DNA of 64,000 nt from Beverwykella pulmonaria (taxonomy: Eukaryota; Ascomycota; Dothideomycetes; Pleosporales; Melanommataceae), in NCBI GenBank assembly GCA_001599595.1, contig BCHH01000010.1:927392-991391 (forward strand), written 5' to 3'. The notes beneath the pieces were generated by a model. It was not told the DNA's origin. It was given only the letters and a program-made list of their open reading frames with translations, and made no database searches. Below, in pieces: positions 31,378 to 41,594 of the stretch (positions are counted from its first letter, which is position 1; each line of letters starts with the position of its first letter). A program made the position numbers and the translations under genes.

Positions 31378-33227
31378 CTAAGCCATCCCATTCGTCTTCT
31401 CCTCCGCTTCCGTTTTTACAACATCACTCGCACTATCAGCCTCTTCCTTCTTCACAATCCCATTGCCGTTGCCGTTCCCGTTGGGACTCAGTGCCCTCTC
31501 GCTCTTCGGCGTCCCCGCACTAGAAACAACCTCTTTCGCAATCAGCTTCGCCCTTTTCTCCGTATCCTTGTCTCCCTCGCCAATATTCTCAAGGCGCTGC
31601 GACACCTTCCTGTTGAACGAATCGACAAACTTCTGGTTGGCAGGAGATAAGGATCCGTTGCGATTCTCGCTGGATTTAGAGGTTCTACCTCGGATGCTAT
31701 TCTTTGTGTGCTGGATGCCCGAACTGACGCCATCTTCCGCTGATCGGCCTAACGAGTCGATCTCTCGATCTACGCCGTGAATGGCGTCGCGGCTGGCTTT
31801 GGAAATTGCGTGTCTTTTGGTAGAGTGCTTGGCGTTGGGGGATGTACGGCGAATGTAGGACTTAATAAAGAATCGGACGAAAAGACCTGTCAGGGGTGCG
31901 AGATAGATCAGGTTGAGGTAGATGGCGAAAGCCTGGCCGGATGTGTCGATGCAGGCAACGGGTTGATACTCGGTTCGGTAGACGACCTTCTTCACAGGGG
32001 TTTGGAGGATTTGCTGCACTTGGTCCGCGAGCCCTCCGGCATGTTCTCCAGCATGCGGAGCAACGTTGCCAGGGAAATAGATGTTCTCTGCCAGTCCTTC
32101 CTCGCCGGCGGCACGGTAGACAAGCCTCTTGAGGAAAGCTATAGCAGCACCGGTTGCCGTGGGAAGTGCGGTGGAGCTTGTCACGGAAGACACGACAGAC
32201 GAGACCGTAGAGCTGCTCAACTTGGGTAGCACTTTATCTAGGACTTCGTAGCGGACTGGAACTGGGACCGTATAGGAGATGAAGAGGTGAATGAGTGCGA
32301 ACGAGGCTCCCACAAGGAATTGTGTAATCTGCAAGGTTGTGAGGGTTCGCTTTACCAGCTGAGGCACCCGGACGCCGAGCGCAGAGACTGTGTAATATGT
32401 ATACTTTGGTGCTGTTAGTCAACGAGAATGCCCGGGTGGTGGACTATACATACCATCATCGCGTGAATACCTGAGTTGACCAAAACGAACATCCAGATAG
32501 GGGGAGACATATAGCGGATTCCAGCCCACATGGACATCATAGCGCCTGCGTGGTGATAAGTCTGCAGTGTGGTGCTTCTCTTTCCCTTTGCAATGATGAT
32601 GGCCGTATCGAGGACTTCGTAGAACTTGGACAAGTAGAAGAACCAGCCCCAAAACGCAAGACCCTCGTTCCAGAGTCTTCCAACGTCTGTCGAGTCTGGG
32701 ATACCGTTGCTGTCTAGGTGGATGAAGGGGTTCTTGATTTCCCATTCATTTCGGGTGGTGTTGAAGGTGGCTGCGTCACCCAATCCGCGCGGCCCATGCA
32801 TTTTGCAGAGAGCGTCAACGGTCCCCACTACAGCGTTGTGGTCGGTATAGTGAGGGAAGGTGTGCTTGAGAGCCAACACCATGGCGACACAGGTGACGGC
32901 AGAGTAGACAGCCAAAAAGACATTGTGGGCAATGACAAATGCGCGGAACGTACGAGTCTTGCTAATGGCCCAGGGCTGGTTCTTGTGTCTTCGATTGTAC
33001 CAGTTCAGGGTCACGACGGACGCAGCGTATACGGACGCGATAGTTAAGGGAACTTTGTAGTCGAGGGCGGCATTGTATGTCTCGAACGATATGGGGAACG
33101 GATTCTTGAAGGTCGGCCCATCGTATGGCGGTGGTATCAATGAGGGCGCGGGGTCGGGGGGGAATTTGAAGACAGACCAGGAGGGTAGGTCGCCTGCGAT
33201 GAGGGTGGGACCGGCGCCGGAACCCAT
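31378..33227 (-). CDS. ELO-family very-long-chain fatty acid elongase, 599 aa
   Basis: Two exons, 33227-32454 and 32403-31378, with a 50-nt intron (GTATGT, branch GACTAAC, AAAG). The product is the condensing enzyme (3-ketoacyl-CoA synthase) of ER fatty-acid elongation, supplying sphingolipid and other long acyl chains. Family motifs in order: KFYEVLDT (201-208), TYHHAGAMM (223-231, the histidine box variant with its catalytic His pair), NSGIHAMMY (251-259, across the splice junction), and TLQITQFLVGASFALIHLFISY. Six to seven TM segments fit. The protein is much longer than yeast Elo2/Elo3 (about 345 aa): a Ser/Thr-rich lumenal or loop insert lies at about 305-400, and a hydrophilic tail of some 170 residues, rich in Lys/Ser and with an NGNGNG run, follows the last TM. 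The start is the first ATG of the frame. Confidence 0.92.
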
Positions 33228-34757
33228 GGTGACGTCGTTGGCTTGTTTTTCTGGGGCGTCAGATCGTAATGTTGGGAACGTTGGCGGTGGTGGCTCAGAT
33301 GCGCCAGGAGGTCAATGGTAAGATTTCGAGTGCAAGTGGTACAGGGCGGTCGCTGTGCGTCGTTCGGTGCTGAGTCGCAGCAATGTGGGCTGGAGGCCTG
33401 CTGCGCGACCTGGAATGGTGTTGAGCGATGGAATTGTTGAAACGGAAGCCTATTTGCTCGGAAGAATGGGCCGTGGAAGCCAATTGCTAGTACCCGTTGT
33501 GCTTTGCCACTGAGCAGTCGTGTCGTCGGTGTTGTGCGCTCTGGCGTGCGTTGTGGGCCTTTTCCACGCGGCGGTAGTGTGCGACGCTGAAGAGGAGCAC
33601 GCGAGACGTTTGCTGCAGAGGAGACGGCACGCCGACAGAGGGCACAGGCAGTGTATAAGAAGGCGCCTAAGCGATGGACAAGACAGAACGGCGGATAAAG
33701 ATATGCCGGCGCGATGTTCGAATCCTGTAGCGGCCCGACTGGCGAAAGGCGCGTCTCGGGCAAAGGCGCTGGATTGAGTAGGAGAAGTTACGGCTTGGTG
33801 ATGAATATTTTCCAAGGTGGTTTGAAGTGGCTGACCTGGCCAATGGTGGTGCAGTGGCTGCCGAGGCACGATAATGTGGCCCGGGCACACTATCCTCTCG
33901 CAAACAAGGGAGCATTCGTCCAAGCAAAAGCTGGGCATGCGGCCCAGAGGAAGAACACGTTGCTATTCAGGGCGGGAAGCCTTGAGGAAAGATGACTTCG
34001 ATTTTTGTATGCTCAACGGCAGCATCTGCTCTTTCATCTACTGCCGCTCGTTGGCACGTCTGAGTCTAATAACAAGGATCTATACACAGCTTAAAAAAGA
34101 TCTGCAGGCAGATAGAGTAAGGGTTAGTAGGACAGTCTTGATCCTTCTATTTTTTTGCCCAAATCTACTTAACATTTCTGCTTCGCTCCTCGAGCCTAAT
34201 ATCTATCATACAGCGGAATTCTTGAGGCTCAAGCCAATCCCTGCAGGCCACGCGCATCACAGTAAATTTGTGCAGCATCTCGGGATGATCCCAATGCCAG
34301 ACCTCATAAAGATGTATGCCACGTCTAGGAAGATGCCTCCCCCCTCCATCATTTTGCCATAGCTTGCTGCTTCTTACCACACAACCAGAAACGTACATTA
34401 GCTGTATGTATACGAACAAATTATACAGGTCATAAACCCTGCGGAGGTATGGGGGCTCGGTTCAACACCCTGTCAGCCTTGTCAGAAGCAGCTTACCGCA
34501 GGTTTCTAGCCTCTGCAACTGTTACCGGTTATAGTAATTGTAGCGAAATGTCCAAAGACTGATCTGGACCAAAATCATTTGCGGGGTAAGGAGCCTTGGG
34601 ACTTTCCCGTAGGAGAAATCATGTCTAGAAAAAAATAGGAGGTGCGTCAACAGCACATGCAAGTCTGCAAGTTCTCGAAACAGCCAAACCAGGAATTACA
34701 ATTGTACGTCTATAAATGATACAACGCTCTAGCCAGCGATGAATGAGATCGCTCAAA
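33228..34757. other. Intergenic region upstream of the elongase
   Basis: About 1.5 kb. The first 550 bp are C/T-rich on the minus strand and are probably the elongase leader and promoter; the long overlapping frames there lack motifs. The rest up to 34757 should contain the 3' UTR of the AIM3-like gene. No tRNA or other gene was confirmed. Confidence 0.45.
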
Positions 34758-35899
34758 TCAAAATTTCGGCTTGCTTCCCAGAGGAATTGGCGGTGGGTCT
34801 CCAGCATGTGTAGCCAGCTCTTTCTTCTTCGGTAGCGGAGGCGGAGGCGGCTTCTTCCCGATACCACTGTGCGTAGGTGACTGAAGGGGAGACGCGATCG
34901 GAGACACGGCACTATCCGCCTTGTTTCCAATGCCGTATTTTTGCCCGAACGCGCTTGCTGTTCCCCAGCCGGGCGCCGCTTGTTCTGCGCGTTGGCCCAG
35001 ATGATTGGCGGTTGTCGAAGAGGGTGGATTGTGAGGGCTGATTGAGGAATTTGACGGCACTTGTCCTTCAGCTGAGTTTGTTGACATCTTTGCGAATCTA
35101 GACTGGAGTTCACTGAGCTGTGGTCCATGGCTTGTGCCTGGAATGGGAGATGATGGTGTATTGAAAGGCGATGCTGTCTGACGCGGAGGAACTGGTGGCG
35201 AAGCAGTACGACCAATGTTGAAACCGGGAACTGATACCCCAGATTTCCCTAGACGATCCAGCGCACTTTGGTTGAGGTACCCCTGTGCCGGAGCACCATC
35301 ATGTGTGCTCTCGCTGTAGGCTGGCGGGAAAGTCTCGGTGTCAGCATCAGGATGAGAGTTCTGCCGTGGCGGTAATCGTGGAGGTAACTTGGGTTTCGGT
35401 TTCGCACTACCCCTCGAAGGCGGTGGTGAGGGTACCTGTTGACCAGGACGACGAACCGGTGGTTTTGGTAGCTGTGCGGTACTCAAACCCGTTGTATCAG
35501 CACGGTAGGGCCCCAATGAGGGTTTGTCTGCTTCTTCTTCTTCTGCCTCTGCCTCTGCCTCCCTCTGTCTTTGCTGTCGTGTAGGCGTTGGAACCGATGC
35601 CCCAAGCCTACTCGAATCTGGTGCGGCAGCGAGAGTGCGCTTCGGAGGAGGACCGAATGAGGCAGGGTCTTTCAGCGTAGATAGCGGCGCTGACTGATGG
35701 TTCATGGCCTCTTGGTTCGTATCCTTGCCCTTTCCCATCCATCCTGCCTATGGCGTGAATTAGATGTGAATCGGGGTGTGCGAAAGGGAAGACAAACTAC
35801 AGTGTTGGCCCCCTTAAAGTCTCCCCTCCAACTCTCCTTGCCACCTGTCTTTCCCTTTGGGTGCCATCCGCCTTTTGCTAAATCGCGAAGGCCGCTCAT
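34758..35899 (-). CDS. AIM3-like proline-rich protein, 362 aa
   Basis: Two exons, 35899-35801 and 35747-34758, with a 53-nt intron (phase 0). The first exon encodes MSGLRDLAKGGWHPKGKTGG with KESWRGDFKGANT next, continuing GWMGKGKDTNQEA, and then PLSTLKDPASFGPPPKR. That 'LKDP.SFGPPPK' motif is shared with yeast Aim3, an actin-patch protein linked to barbed-end capping, and with filamentous relatives. The remainder is low in structure: acidic Glu/Ala run, PPRLPPRQ, PPVPPRQ and near the end KKPPPPPLPKKK, good candidate SH3- or profilin-binding sites. A short helix-like part (LSELQSRFAKMSTN) sits at about 230. Identification rests on two short motifs and overall design, so an unrelated endocytic adaptor remains possible. 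Confidence 0.62.
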
Positions 35900-38171
35900 G
35901 TTGGCGATGTTACTCTTGGTGGAAACATGGTGGATGCATAGTGGAGAACGAACATACCGGACCGATGACGCACGCTAAGTCAAGGATGATTCAGCGACTT
36001 TGTCCATAAGCGGAGAGGTGTGGTGGCACCACCACCACCAACCGCGCAGAACAAATAACACCCTCGCCACGGTGGGCCGGCTTTCTTCACGTGTGGAGAG
36101 CCTCGTCTACCTTTTGCTTTTGGTCTTGTCCTTCATCGTGTCTACTCGGGTTCAAGAATTAGTGGACTATTTGCGCAACCAAGATTGGGCCACTGAGGCT
36201 AAGCTCATCGGAGCAGCTCTTCTCTGCGCGTGGCTCATGCAAGTGCTCTGAGTGTATACGAGTTGACAAGGTCTCAAGGTTAATTAGCTTTACGTTGCGC
36301 CGATTATGTACTTGGAGCGCCGCTTCTCGCTTGGGAGCTTCCGGGATTTCATCTTCGTCCCGTGGCTGAGGGCACCGGCTCCTACATCAGTGCCCAGAAA
36401 GGACTTACCATGCACGGGTAGATGTCCTCAGAAACTGTATCCGGAACCTCGCTTGCCGGGTTGATTGGACAATGTCGGGTGTCAACATATACAGTTGGCC
36501 TTCCAAAGGCGGCGTCCTTATTCCCAACAGTGCCGGGATTCCTGACTTTGACTTCCTTGGTCTTGATCGGTTGCATCCGGTAGATAGGAGGCACAAAGAC
36601 CCAAACTAAGAGACCCATTCTGCAACAAGATGTTGCTACTTGGGGCAAAATGGTGAGATTCTTATGGCCAGTTTTCGTTCTTGGTCTACGGAGCTGAGCT
36701 CAGTGATGAGATGCTCAACCGCAGGATAATACTAGAGAAACCTCCAAGAGAGCGGCACTGGGTATGTGTCGCCTGGCCTAGTACGGGCGGTGTTGTGGTC
36801 TCAGAACGCAACACGACTCCGAGGGCAATGGGCGGGAACGATGATCCAGTTCCAGATGACGTCATGAGGTTGGAACTGTGTGTTACCATGGACGAGAAGG
36901 CAGTAATGTGGACGGAACATTTGGGGGGAAAGACTCTAAAAGGTCTAGCGGAATACCGGTATCGAGGAAATGCGTTTCTGAACTGCTGGGACTCGAAGGT
37001 GACTGGAAAACACGGAGAGCTTCAGAAAACGTGGCCACTCGATTGAACGGAGCCAATAAGTAGCTGATGGAGTACCAAGTCGCTGACCGATACAGCTGCC
37101 TCATCTTTGCGACCATGTGTCTCTTTTGGTGGCATCCAAGGCTGGGAACCCGTCCTGTAATTGGCATCGTATCTAAAGTTCTTGGGTGAGATATTTTCCT
37201 GGAGCATCGTCGGACCGGGACCGCTAGGTGATTGGATAAGATCATCGCTTTCCGAAACAGTGGTTTCGACCCACTCAACGAAGTGCTACAGTAGCCTGTC
37301 AAGGTTTCCTTATCCTAGCTGACCAATGAGGAAGAATTGCTTTGTTCAACCCAGATCTGCAAGCTTTCCAGCTGGACCGGCTCGGCCTGCTGTTCTTTAT
37401 CTAGTCCTTCTCATCTACTTGGGCTACCTTTAAGAGCTGTGCTGGATGAGCAGAGGCTTGCGCAGAGGCTTGTCCCGACTTCTGTTTGCACAGTGAGGAA
37501 GTCTTATATCCGGCAAGCGGTAGTACCAGCTGAAGTTTTTGATCGCCATTGTAGAAGCTAAACTAGGCTTGGCCTAAAAATATCCGCAGGTTGGTGTTGG
37601 CTCATACCACCAACTAGTCCGCATCGGTAGGCATCGAGGCTGTGTCGGCACGCCTCACGCCTTACAGCTCGGGATGATTTGGCGTGATGGCTGGAGAGAT
37701 GCGGACAAGTATGCCAGCGTCCCGCAAGCTGCGCCGCTTTCTCTCCATCTCATCATCACCTCCCACGACTGCAACACCCACTCGAAACTGCGAGGGCCCG
37801 CCCGTCATCCCTTTGATCGTTCTTGTTTCGCACAGCAACCTTGGAAAGCGCATGCCCCCCCGTTGTCGTCGACTGCCGTATTCCCCGAAAGTCCTGCTCA
37901 AGATACAGGTGCCAAGGTACGATATCCGTTCCGTCCACCGGCCCCACCCCTTCAACAAAACTGCGTGATCAGCGTCTGACATCTCATGAGTCTCTGAGGT
38001 CGGTGGCTGCGGTGAGGTCAGGCAGGCTACTGTACGTCGCAAATCAAAGAAGCCTATCAATCGCGCGTTCGCCCACACCCTTTAGTTTACGTTCTAACAC
38101 TATTGCGAATTCTGTCAGACGGCAATCTTTCTCCAAGACCCATATCTACACAGCCCCCGGACCTGATCCAC
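35900..38171. other. Intergenic region with possible exon fragments
   Basis: About 2.3 kb. On the minus strand an ATG at 36620 opens MGLLVWVFVPPIYRMQPIKT and runs to IYPCM, ending exactly at a good GTAAGT donor (36410), but no acceptable next exon is seen. A plus-strand frame at 36681-37046 (no ATG at its start, ending GELQKTWPLD) looks protein-like too. Both may be remains of decayed genes. A short hydrophobic plus-strand frame lies at 36090-36251. Confidence 0.35.
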
Positions 38172-39227
38172 ATGGGCACCCCAAGCTTCCGTCAAGTTGT
38201 TCGCAGGGACGACAAGGACGATACTCACCGTTGGAAACCTTTTGAAGACCATGAGAAAACAGCGATAAATCCTCCCCCAGGTGTACTTCCATCTACCGTC
38301 GACGACGACAGCCTCTCCGAGTTCAAGACCGAGATGTTCCCACTTACGAATTTCCCTCATTCCATGCCATGGCCGTCTTCGAGAGGCCCCCCAACAATGG
38401 TGTCTAGCGCAGCCGTCACCGCACTTTCCGATAATGCAGGATCCACGAGCACACCCTCGCCGACTGCCATAGCAACTGGATCAGGACCGTCAACAACCAT
38501 GTCCAATGGTGACGATTCTGGGGATGGAGCTAATTCGCCTTGGGACGGTGAACGAGGTACCAATAAGAAACTCATGCCCGCTGTTGCTGGAGTTGCTTCG
38601 GTAGTGATCATGGTTATCATTGGGTTCATCGTTTTCTTCTGTCTACGCAAGCGGAAGCGGCAGAGACAGATACAAGCGACACAAGCCCGATTGCAGGAGA
38701 TGAAGGCTAGGGCACAACCTTCGACGCAAGCCCACATGGGAACATCACCCACCTATACACAATACACTACTCCTCTCAGTCACCCACCTCCGGCAGCCCT
38801 AGCTATGTCTCAGCCTCAGCCTCAGCCAGTCATTCTAGGCCCCATCATGCCCGGCTCCAATGGCGCCTATTATACCGGTATCGACACATCAGATATTGTC
38901 TCGATGAACAATGAGCGCACTGGACTTGGAAACCCATTCGCCGATGGAGACAGCGTCAACGAAGAGCCTCCTCCACCGTATCGACCAAGAAGCCTAGCCC
39001 CCATGTCGCGTAACACAAGCCTACGGGCGCCTCCAGCCACAACGTCGCAAACGAATCTTATCAGAGGCCACGACCAGTCTTTACGTTCGCCCTTTGCGGA
39101 TCCTCCCGATGACGATGCGATATCGGAAGTATCAGGGCCCACATTGCGGGGACATCACGATCAGATGTCTGTCGTATCCGATATGTCCTATCAGGAAGAT
39201 CCTGTAGTGGTCAGGCCAACTGTTTGA
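38172..39227 (+). CDS. Single-pass membrane protein with Ser/Thr-rich ectodomain and PPxY motif
   Basis: Single exon from the first ATG of the frame, 351 residues. Residues 1-135 are polar, then Ser/Thr/Pro-rich; one TM segment follows (about 137-160, KKLMPAVAGVASVVIMVIIG then a Phe-rich end), with a basic stop-transfer stretch (LRKRKRQRQ) placing the C terminus in the cytosol. The tail is Pro/Gln-rich and contains EEPPPPYRPRS, a PPxY motif of the kind bound by WW domains of Rsp5/Nedd4 ubiquitin ligases, so the protein may be sorted by ubiquitylation. Layout recalls fungal wall-stress sensors or Mid2-like proteins, but no signal peptide is evident at this start, so an upstream exon may be missing. 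The family is unknown to me. Confidence 0.7.
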   Translation: MGTPSFRQVVRRDDKDDTHRWKPFEDHEKTAINPPPGVLPSTVDDDSLSEFKTEMFPLTNFPHSMPWPSSRGPPTMVSSAAVTALSDNAGSTSTPSPTAIATGSGPSTTMSNGDDSGDGANSPWDGERGTNKKLMPAVAGVASVVIMVIIGFIVFFCLRKRKRQRQIQATQARLQEMKARAQPSTQAHMGTSPTYTQYTTPLSHPPPAALAMSQPQPQPVILGPIMPGSNGAYYTGIDTSDIVSMNNERTGLGNPFADGDSVNEEPPPPYRPRSLAPMSRNTSLRAPPATTSQTNLIRGHDQSLRSPFADPPDDDAISEVSGPTLRGHHDQMSVVSDMSYQEDPVVVRPTV

Positions 39228-39425
39228 ACCGGGAATTTCCTACCTTTTCCGTATCTTGTATACATATTGGTCTGGTGGGCGAGGAGAAATGGAGTACTTT
39301 TGGATTTTGTAATCTCTTTTTCAGCGCATGGAGCGCGGCGTTTGCGTATCGGGTGGGGATGCTGGGAATTTATTATGCTGGAAGGAATGACAGGCATGAA
39401 AACGGGGTTATATATAGCATATTTC

Positions 39426-39954
39426 TTAATGCGAGTCGGGTGGTGGTTTTGCACCCCCATGTTTGGTACCAACGAGCATTTCTATTCGCACGTCGTATTG
39501 AATCCGGGTGGGTGTTTCATGGGGGTTGCTTTTCCGCCTAAACTCGTCAATCAAGACGTCGACCTTGATGAAGCGCTGTCCTTGTTTTATCCCGCGGATA
39601 GCTTGGAGGAGAGGGCCCCGAAGCTCTACGTATTTTTGCTTGTTCAACACGATACGATTGATTTCTGCAGATTCAGCTCCTTTGGTATCAGCGGTGGCTT
39701 GCTTGTCCATCTGCGGAATGGGAGCACAGGGCGCCTGGAGTGGGAATTGAGATGTGTACCTTGCATGAGGTACGTTGGTAAACTTTGTTCGTACCGAGGG
39801 CAATTTGGACAACTAGGGTACCGAAGGGGGCCCTAGCTCCACTCCTGGCATTGAATTGGCAACACCACACACAGAAGATCGCGACTGTTTGGCGATTGGC
39901 AAATGCATTGGAACGTCCCATTGCAGAAGGGGAGTCTCGTAATACAGCGATCAT
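39426..39954 (-). CDS. Hypothetical protein, two exons, 159 aa
   Basis: Proposed exons 39954-39760 and 39710-39426; the intron (49 nt, GTACAC to CCGCAG, phase 0) joins two frames with protein character. Exon 1 reads MIAVLRDSPSAMGRSNAFAN and on to TNKVYQRTSCK; exon 2 reads MDKQATADTKGAESAEINRI, KQKYVELRGPLLQAIRGIKQ and ends in GGAKPPPDSH. I recognise no domain. The second exon begins with ATG, so it could also be a free-standing 94-residue protein. Its 3' end lies about 200 bp from the 3' end of the convergent membrane-protein gene. No homology can be claimed; the call rests on matching phase and sequence texture. Confidence 0.35.
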
Positions 39955-41594
39955 CGCGAGCGGCAATCTTGAGGGTTGGCAGCTCCACGGCAAAATTTGG
40001 CCCCAATGATGAGAGAATGAAACGAGTGCGAGTTGCCTCCCCTGACTCCACCCACGAACGATCCGGCTCGAGAACTGATGGCAGTGCCGGCGGAGCGTGA
40101 TCGAAACGGTCTGAGCCTGCCATTGGCCGCTTTATCGCATTTCCAGATATCCAGGCTCGCTTGGGCGACATGGATACTGATGGCATAAAGGCCCGCAGAT
40201 TAAAAGCTGATGAGCTGGCAGCTGCGAGCGCTAGGCTCGCGTGATAGGCTGCCCATTTGCTACTTTGCGGCGCCGTTGACGTTGGTATCTCAGGAGTGCA
40301 GCACAGTGGACAGGTTCGCAGCGGCCGGTTCAGGAGTTTGCATGAAGGAAGGGACTGCAACGGGCTGTTGAGTGGTCGACGAGACGCAAATTCTATGATT
40401 TTGTTTTAGCGTTGCTGACCTCTGGGCGCCTTCCAGCACCATGTTCGACATTGGCGTTCATCATGCAGCTCCAGGCACCGTGCCGCGTGCAATCATGGTG
40501 TTGCGGGCATATCGCTGCTCGCCGCTGCGGCTAGACAGGCGAGCCCTCATTCGGAGAGTGGTAGCCCGCGGCGGTGGCGGACAGGCCGCTGGGCTGCATC
40601 TCACCTCCACGTCGTGAAGAAGCTTCTCTCCACCATGCCTCCCCTGCCAATAACATGACGGCTTTGGCCCAGCATCCCCGCGAACATGCCTTCAGGCCAG
40701 TGCGGCGTGGTACCTGATCTGCTGTTGCCAGATCCCTAAAGTCCCTAAGCTCAGGAGAGCACATTCCGTTCCTGTTGGCGTTGCCCAGGGCCACAATCGA
40801 TACGCCCAATTATCCAGCGGTGCCGTGGCAGATACTTCTTCTGCAACTTCACGCCCCGGCCCGACTGGCCTCGTTACATGACAAAAACGTACGTCTTGTC
40901 ATTTTCTGCCCTACCTCTGCCCTTGACCCCTCTGGCCCGCAGACCTCATCTCTGTCCGCCGTTGTGACTCTCCCTCTCGCTGCCACGAGGCACACAGCAA
41001 CCGTTCCATCCTAGGCCCGACCCCTTCGAGCGTCCTACAGTGTCCCACAGCTCCATTGCCCTATCCTTGTTGCATCCTGTCTGGACCACCGCTGCGAGCC
41101 TTCGAAATTTTTGTCAGAGCGCCGCCAGATTCCCTCACGACGCATCGCGAAACCTCCACCACCTCCCTCCAACCCTCCACTCGCACTACCTGCTATATGG
41201 TCTCTGGGGCAGGAACGCTGTTTCACCTGGTCGTCTGCTATGAGTTTGGATCAGCACATATATGGGTACGGGCTTCCCTTCCACCTAGTCTACGCTGCCA
41301 CCATATGTTCCTCGGTGAGAGGTCGGAAGGCACATCATGGTGCTATGGGGCCGGTGCAACGAGGAACCTCATGGGGCCCTCAATGGCCTCAAGGTCTCTG
41401 CTGCCTATCTGCACAGAGTGCCCTCTGTCGAATTGCTCCGATGCACGTCGTTAGCATCCAGGCAGAGGCAGGCAGCACCGCACGGTTGCTCTCTGCACCG
41501 ACCCCATAGTCGCACTTCAAAACTCCATTCCAGCACCACCTCGCATTCTGCAATTGTCCAGCAATGGCACTGCTGGTCACTGTCGTCTGAGCTC
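39955..41594. other. Long region upstream of the PHD-finger gene
   Basis: About 1.6 kb, C-rich on the plus strand from 40800 on. Several overlapping open frames on both strands (40531-40809, 41056-41509) are what GC-rich leader DNA yields by chance. It probably holds the promoter and a long 5' UTR of the PHD gene; an upstream coding exon is possible but not required. Confidence 0.4.

Noticed and set aside
33700..33790. tRNA-like GTTCGAATC motif
   Set aside because: The flanking bases do not pair as a T arm on either strand.
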